DNA of 37,026 bases from Candidatus Sulfopaludibacter sp. SbA3 (lineage in GTDB: Bacteria; Acidobacteriota; Terriglobia; Bryobacterales; Bryobacteraceae): assembly GCA_945861625.1 (NCBI GenBank), contig CAMAVI010000028.1:1-37026 (forward strand). The letters are read 5' to 3'. The stretch's first letter is position 1. Each line of letters opens with the position of its first letter. Shown piece by piece: positions 32,772 to 37,026 of the stretch. The notes below the pieces were generated by a model, which saw only the letters and a list, made by a program, of their open reading frames with translations, was not told the DNA's origin and made no database searches. The translations under genes were made by a program, and so were the position numbers.

Positions 32772-34109
32772 CTAACCGTCGACGTCCGCGTCTTCCACAA
32801 AACAACTAATAAAGGCGCGGTCAAGAACGTCTTCGTTCAGAACTCTCGGCAAGCTCTCAAAGTTGATGATGTCGATGGAGTGCATCAGTACGTCGCGGGG
32901 ATGACATCGCCGGAAAGGTTGAGTTCCCTCCACGTAGTGCTTCTGGATAAACGCGTCCGTTACTTCCGGCGTGCATTCTAGCTGCTTCGCGGCAGCGAAA
33001 CGCTCGAAGATTTCCGTGAACTCAGCCTGCTTGGGGCTGCGCAGAAACATCTTATATTGAATGCGGCGCAGGAACGCTTCATCGCCCAACTGGTCCGGTT
33101 TGAGGTTGGTGGAAAAGATCAGGAACGCTTCGAAAGGAACTGTCATCTTACCGCCGGCGTGGAAGCTTAGATAGTCGACGTGCGGTTCCATGGGTACGAT
33201 CCAACGATTCAGAACTTCCGCGGGACTCACCTTCTGGCGTCCAAAGTCATCGATTAGGTAGATGCCGTTATTCGCTTTGAGTTGGAAGGGGGCATCGTAA
33301 ATCTTGGAGTGTGGATTATAGCTGAGATCCAGCATTTCCAGCGTCAACTCGCCGCCGGTGATAATGAACGGACGCTTGCATTTGAACCAGCGCCCATCCC
33401 ACGGCAGATCGGTCGAAAGCGCGGAGAGTTGCGTAGTCTCGTCCGCGACCTTCTGGTGATAAATGGGATCGTAAAGCTGGATGATGTTGCCCTGGCATTC
33501 GATCGCGTAGGGCATGAAGATGGGTTCGGTTTCCACGCGGAACAGGGACTCGGCGAGCGCGGTCTTGCCGTTGCCGGGTTTGCCGTAAATCAGGAATGAC
33601 TTGCTGGCATTCACCGCCGGCCCGATCTGCGCGAGGACATCAGCCTCCACCACCAGATGTTGGAAGGCCTCGACCAACAGCGCCGGGCTTAACCAGTTGT
33701 CCCGCAGTTTCTGCCGCCGGACGACTTCCGTGTATTGGTAGAGCGGCACTGGAATCGGCCCCGCGTACTGGTTGTTCATCAGGAATTCGCGGGCCAGGTT
33801 ACGGCCAGCTTCGGTGAGCACGAAGATGCCGGACATGTTGCCCATGCCCAGGGATTTCTTCACGCCGACGTAGTGCTGGCGTTTCAACATTTCCAGCAGG
33901 TCGTCAATCAGGCTGAACGTCACACCCATCAGGCTGGCTAGTTCGCGGCCCAACAACTCACCACGGAAATACAGAAACTTGACGACTAACTGCTCCAGGA
34001 GGGCGGGCTGAACCCCCAGTTCTTCCGGCGTTTCAGGGACAGGCGGAGTAATTCCACTGGCGGTGGTGCGCAGCGTACTGGATTCGATTGGGTCAACGAT
34101 AGCGCTCAC
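32772..34109 (-). CDS. AAA-type ATPase with N-terminal winged-helix-like domain, unknown role
   Basis: A 445-residue soluble protein. The first about 115 residues resemble a winged helix (LVVKFLYFRGELLGRELASLM, followed by a LTEAGRNLAREF wing). The AAA module has Walker A GKPGNGKTAL (176-185; Lys182), Walker B GIYLIDDFG (282-290; Asp287/288), sensor-1 IFSTN (331-335), and an arginine region (EAFLRRIQYKM). The C-terminal lid ends in an acidic tail. The start is GTG 34109, with AAGGA at 34117-34121; this leaves 58 bases to the divergent gene, whereas the longer frame to 34169 overlaps it. I do not recognise a named family. The combination suggests a DNA- or partner-binding ATPase chaperone. The neighbours give no pathway. 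Confidence 0.75.
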   Translation of the reverse strand: MSAIVDPIESSTLRTTASGITPPVPETPEELGVQPALLEQLVVKFLYFRGELLGRELASLMGVTFSLIDDLLEMLKRQHYVGVKKSLGMGNMSGIFVLTEAGRNLAREFLMNNQYAGPIPVPLYQYTEVVRRQKLRDNWLSPALLVEAFQHLVVEADVLAQIGPAVNASKSFLIYGKPGNGKTALAESLFRVETEPIFMPYAIECQGNIIQLYDPIYHQKVADETTQLSALSTDLPWDGRWFKCKRPFIITGGELTLEMLDLSYNPHSKIYDAPFQLKANNGIYLIDDFGRQKVSPAEVLNRWIVPMEPHVDYLSFHAGGKMTVPFEAFLIFSTNLKPDQLGDEAFLRRIQYKMFLRSPKQAEFTEIFERFAAAKQLECTPEVTDAFIQKHYVEGTQPFRRCHPRDVLMHSIDIINFESLPRVLNEDVLDRAFISCFVEDADVDG

Positions 34110-34167
34110 GGGAGTTTCCTTATAAGAAAGTCGGGTCCGGCCCGCCACTATTTTGGCGAGTTGCCCC

Positions 34168-34818
34168 ATGGATCTATCGGCCGAATGCAGGTTCCCCTTG
34201 ATGCTTAGGGTGTTGATGGTACTCGGTCTATTCTTCGTACTACCCCCGCTGTATGCGGCGGATATCGAGTTCGTTACTCAAGAGTTACCGTGGGCTGTGT
34301 TGCGCAAGGGTTACGCACCTCCACCGCTGGCAGCCCGGGCCAGTGACGCGTGCCCCTTGGGTGGAATTGGCTATGCGGTGGTCTCGGGAGAGCTACCCCC
34401 AGGACTGGCGCTCTCGCGGCTGGGTTATCTATCGGGCACCCCGCTGCAAGCCGGCTCTTTCGAAATCGCCGTCCGCGTATCCAATGGGTGTACCTGGACC
34501 GCCAGGCACTTTGTCATAACTGTCGCGGAGGCGCCGGCCTTGGCGGCATCCCCGGGCGAGTTGGAATTCGACACCCGCTCTCCGCAGCCCCAAGTGGTGA
34601 AACTTTCCGCGACTTGGCCGCACCTCGTGTATCAAGCATCCAGCAGCGTGGGTTGGCTGGCCGCCACACCCGAGAACGGGTTCCTGCCAGACAACCTGCG
34701 CGTGAGCGTGGATACTAAGACTCTAAAGCCTGGGCGCCACGAAGGGGAGATTACAGTTTCGGCGTGGCAGGCGTCAGGGGCATTGCGGATCACGGTGATC
34801 CTCACCGTCGCGGATTGA
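34168..34818 (+). CDS. Secreted protein with Ig-like (putative He_PIG) and BACON-like domains
   Basis: A protein of about 216 residues with a signal peptide (MLRVLMVLGLFFVLPPLYAAD). The mature part begins with a domain showing LPPGLALSRLGYLSGTPLQAGSFEIAVRV, the signature of the putative Ig (He_PIG) fold. It is followed by a segment with FDTRSPQPQVVKLSATW and WLAATPENGFLPDNLRVSV, resembling BACON-type repeats. Such domains mediate carbohydrate or protein binding on surfaces. The start is ambiguous: ATG 34168, ATG 34201, or a TTG at 34153; ATG 34201 would start right at the signal peptide. It diverges from the ATPase and abuts the ABC gene (stop 34818, next stop 34819). Confidence 0.72.
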   Translation: MDLSAECRFPLMLRVLMVLGLFFVLPPLYAADIEFVTQELPWAVLRKGYAPPPLAARASDACPLGGIGYAVVSGELPPGLALSRLGYLSGTPLQAGSFEIAVRVSNGCTWTARHFVITVAEAPALAASPGELEFDTRSPQPQVVKLSATWPHLVYQASSSVGWLAATPENGFLPDNLRVSVDTKTLKPGRHEGEITVSAWQASGALRITVILTVAD

Positions 34819-35511
34819 CTAGGCGTTCTGCGTAGCCTCGCTGACCAGGCGGCCGTCAAAAAGATGTACAGACCGGTCGGCGTATGTCGCGTAACGGGGG
34901 TCGTGTGTCACCATGCAAATGGTCGCGCCGCCTTTGTGCAGCTCGCGCAGAAGATCCATAACCTGTTCGCCATTGGCGGAATCCAAATTACCGGTGGGTT
35001 CGTCGGCCAGCAGGATCGCCGGGTCCCCCGCTAAAGCCCGCGCCACCGCCACGCGCTGCTGCTGGCCGCCGGAGAGCTGTGACGGATAGTGTTTTTCGCG
35101 GTGCGACATACTGACACGGTCCAGAGCTTGCTTGACTCTTCGCCGGCGCTCATCGGTGGCCATACCGCGGTACGTGAGCGGAAGTTCGACGTTGTCGTAG
35201 ACCGTGAGATCGCCGATCAGATTAAACGCTTGGAAAATGAAACCGATTTCACGATTGCGGATGCGCGCGCGCTCGGAAAGTTTCAAGCCATGGACAGCAT
35301 GGCCGTTGAGGATGTAAGTGCCTCCCGTTGGCGAATCGAGCAGGCCCAGAATCGCCAACAGCGTGGACTTCCCGCATCCTGACGGACCGGAAATGGATAC
35401 GTACTCGCCCTTGAGGATATCCATATCGATGCCCGCGAGCGCGTGGGTCTCCACTTCATCGGTGACAAAAATCTTGGTAACGCCCTGCAGATGAATCAAG
35501 GATTCCGGCAT
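34819..35511 (-). CDS. ABC transporter ATPase, MacB/LolD type
   Basis: A 230-residue nucleotide-binding subunit: Walker A GPSGCGKS (42-49), Q-loop FIFQAFNLI, signature LSGGQ (146-150), Walker B ILLADEP and switch His in MVTHDP. It is 16 bases downstream of a MacA-type adaptor and surely co-transcribed with it. A FtsX/MacB-like permease would be expected as the third component but is not found: downstream is the convergent secreted-protein gene. The permease may be encoded upstream, past the IS4 fragment, or elsewhere. It is the second MacB-type ATPase in this window. Confidence 0.9.
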   Translation of the reverse strand: MPESLIHLQGVTKIFVTDEVETHALAGIDMDILKGEYVSISGPSGCGKSTLLAILGLLDSPTGGTYILNGHAVHGLKLSERARIRNREIGFIFQAFNLIGDLTVYDNVELPLTYRGMATDERRRRVKQALDRVSMSHREKHYPSQLSGGQQQRVAVARALAGDPAILLADEPTGNLDSANGEQVMDLLRELHKGGATICMVTHDPRYATYADRSVHLFDGRLVSEATQNA

Positions 35512-35527
35512 GGTTGTGCTCCGCCGC

Positions 35528-36796
35528 TCAGTTCAGACGAACCCGGGAGGCCTGCTCCTGGCCCGCCATGTCCGAGAGGATTACGCGGTCACCCGCCTTA
35601 AGACCATCGGCGATCTCGATCGCGTTCACCGAAGCGCGGCCGAAGCGCACCGCGATCCTCTCCGCGCCTTTGCCGTCGGGATCGATGCGGAACAGCGTGC
35701 CGGGACTGTTGGGTTGCGCAAACACCGGCCGCCCCACAAAGAGCACATCGGGGAGCCGTTCGATTTCAACGGTACCGTCCACGCTCAAGTCAGGTACGGC
35801 GCCCTTGGGCAACGGCCCGTCCAACTTGCATTCGACGGCGCGGGTTCCGTTCACGATGGACGCGTCGATGCGCATCACATGCGCGCGAATCATTCCGTTG
35901 CGCGCATCGCCGCTCCGTGTATCAATCGTCGCGCGCTGGCCCACCACGATGTCTTTCGCTTGCGTCTCCGGAATCTGCAGGCGCGCCATCAGCTTCCGCG
36001 GTTGCGCAATTTTCGCCAGCACGTCGCCCGGCTTTACGCGCTGGCCAACTTGCAGCGTCATCTCCTGCAAGCGGCCGCGAATATCGGCGCGGATGGTGAG
36101 TTCTCCCACTTGCTTCTTCTTCAATTCGTGGGTCGCCCGCAGTTTTTCGATCTGCACCTTCTGCGATTCGATCTGTGCCAGCACCGATTCCTTCATGATG
36201 TCGAGCTTTTGCTTCTCCATCTGGTGTTTGCTCGACGCTTGTTCCCATTTGGCTTGCGCCAGTCTCACGTTTATTTCCGGCTCCAGCCGGGCCTTGAACA
36301 ACTGTTCTTCCTTGTCCTTGGTGATCTCCGCTTGTTTGAGTTCGCCCTGCGCCGTGGCAACAGCAGATTGCTGATCGAATGTCTGGCTTTGCAGCCTGAC
36401 GCGCAAGTCGGCCAGATTTGCTTCCGCCTGTTTGGTCTGCCACTCATAGTCGACGGCATCGGCTTCCATCTGCGGATTGGACAACACCAGCAGGATGGTA
36501 TTGGGTTTGACGTCGTCGCCCGAACGCGCGCGGATCCGGCTCACCTGGCTGTCAAAAGCGGCTTGAATCCAGAGGATATCTTCGGGAACCAGTGTCCCGA
36601 GTCCACGCACTTCGCGCACCAGCGGACCCCGTTTAACGGTGTCTGGCCAAATGGTGGCGGCCTCCACCACGGGCACCGCCGGTTTGAGTTGACTGACTCT
36701 CCACCCCGCCAACGCGACGGCGGCCGCGATCACAACCAGGTACGCCACCCGGCGGATCACTTTTTTCTTCGCGACACCTTCCCGTTTTACGTCCAT
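35528..36796 (-). CDS. MacA/HlyD-type periplasmic adaptor protein
   Basis: A 422-residue protein with an N-terminal anchor helix (RRVAYLVVIAAAVALAGW). The first beta-domain half starts after PDTVKRGPLVREVRGLGTL. A long coiled-coil hairpin spans about 110-240, rich in Q/E/K/A (QTKQAEANLADLRV, then AQIESQKVQIEKLRATHELKKK). It is followed by the lipoyl/beta-barrel segment GRLQEMTLQVGQRVKPGDVLAKIAQP and a membrane-proximal domain ending GDRVILSD. Such adaptors link an inner-membrane ABC or RND pump to an outer-membrane TolC-like channel. The gene begins only about 90 bases from the IS4 remnant, so its upstream region may have been altered by that insertion. Confidence 0.88.
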   Translation of the reverse strand: MDVKREGVAKKKVIRRVAYLVVIAAAVALAGWRVSQLKPAVPVVEAATIWPDTVKRGPLVREVRGLGTLVPEDILWIQAAFDSQVSRIRARSGDDVKPNTILLVLSNPQMEADAVDYEWQTKQAEANLADLRVRLQSQTFDQQSAVATAQGELKQAEITKDKEEQLFKARLEPEINVRLAQAKWEQASSKHQMEKQKLDIMKESVLAQIESQKVQIEKLRATHELKKKQVGELTIRADIRGRLQEMTLQVGQRVKPGDVLAKIAQPRKLMARLQIPETQAKDIVVGQRATIDTRSGDARNGMIRAHVMRIDASIVNGTRAVECKLDGPLPKGAVPDLSVDGTVEIERLPDVLFVGRPVFAQPNSPGTLFRIDPDGKGAERIAVRFGRASVNAIEIADGLKAGDRVILSDMAGQEQASRVRLN

Positions 36797-36892
36797 TCGT
36801 GATCTACGAGCGCTGGCCCAGACAGCGTGCCTTCCTCATGGATATCATCAAAAGCCCCAAAACATTCTTGTGCCTTCATCACTAGCGTCCGG

Positions 36893-37026
36893 TTACAAGT
36901 CGAGCAGGCTCAGTTGGTTAGAAAATGGGTCTAATTTTTCGTAGGAGTGATACTCGCCGCAGGCCTGTAAAATGGGGGTTTTCTCGAAGAGGTTGAGGCT
37001 GAGGACCTGTAGGATTTCATGGAGCG
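36893..37026 (-). mobile_element. IS4-family transposase, C-terminal part (runs off the window)
   Basis: The minus strand is open from the right edge to TAA 36893-36895 and reads as the end of a DDE transposase: LHEILQVLSLNLFEKTPILQ near its start and NQLSLLDL at the end. The ILQxLSxxLFEKTPI...NQLxLxDL pattern is characteristic of many IS4-family elements. The terminal repeat should lie between here and about 36800, but it cannot be confirmed without the other end. Fragment only; whether the full element is intact outside the window is unknown. Confidence 0.82.

Noticed and set aside
35510-36802. Long open frame (430 codons) antisense to the MacA-type adaptor
   Set aside because: The opposite strand encodes a complete, motif-rich adaptor with the expected coiled coil; this frame is a shadow.
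1-37026. tRNA, rRNA, CRISPR array or prophage genes
   Set aside because: No clover-leaf pattern, spacer-repeat array or phage structural gene was noticed on either strand by reading; not computed with a tool.

Overview
The window is a GC-rich chromosomal segment that most resembles an acidobacterium of the Solibacter/Bryobacter type. This rests on gene-family flavour, not on a marker gene: a secreted protein of the 'PDGHPDLQG' type, a YDDDQYV membrane-TPR protein, a divergent membrane pyrophosphatase, and frequent GTG/TTG starts. No rRNA, tRNA, CRISPR array or prophage was seen. Both edges are insertion-sequence debris: an ISAzo13-type transposase tail on the left, which cuts into a PIN-toxin gene, and an IS4-type transposase tail on the right.

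Left block (about 0.4-9.3 kb, all minus strand): ribA, tatA/B, tatC, a decapitated hsp20 remnant, htpX, rlmI, a divergent H+/Na+ pyrophosphatase and an M49-like metallopeptidase. This is largely housekeeping: riboflavin synthesis, Tat export, membrane-protein quality control, rRNA methylation and PPi-driven ion pumping. A LytS-like sensor kinase diverges from ribA across a very short spacer that contains a palindromic TATAAT box.

Middle block (about 10.8-26.3 kb): a SAM methyltransferase, a coupled comF-HNH pair, a small membrane protein, a secreted acidobacterial family protein, a long-chain acyl-CoA synthetase, a TMTC-like membrane-TPR protein, a DUF2306 membrane protein, a tandem M16 peptidase, a secreted TPR-like protein, a LolD/MacB-type ATPase without a permease, ilvD, a peptidoglycan-binding/CHAP amidase and thioredoxin.

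Right block (about 26.3-37 kb): a vapBC toxin-antitoxin pair behind an array of GATGT/ACATC operator half-sites. Next comes an AT-richer island with a sugar-nucleotidyltransferase and a previously unlisted 56-residue ORF with a near-consensus Shine-Dalgarno. After it come glgA (glycogen synthase), a malonyl-CoA-synthetase-like enzyme overlapping glgA, a Tat-exported serine hydrolase, a winged-helix AAA ATPase of unknown role, a secreted Ig-like protein, and a MacA-type adaptor with its ABC ATPase but no permease in view.

The least explained items are the AT-rich island with its micro-ORF, the winged-helix ATPase, the divergent pyrophosphatase, and the broken genes (hsp20, PIN toxin). No complete, clearly undescribed multi-gene system was found.
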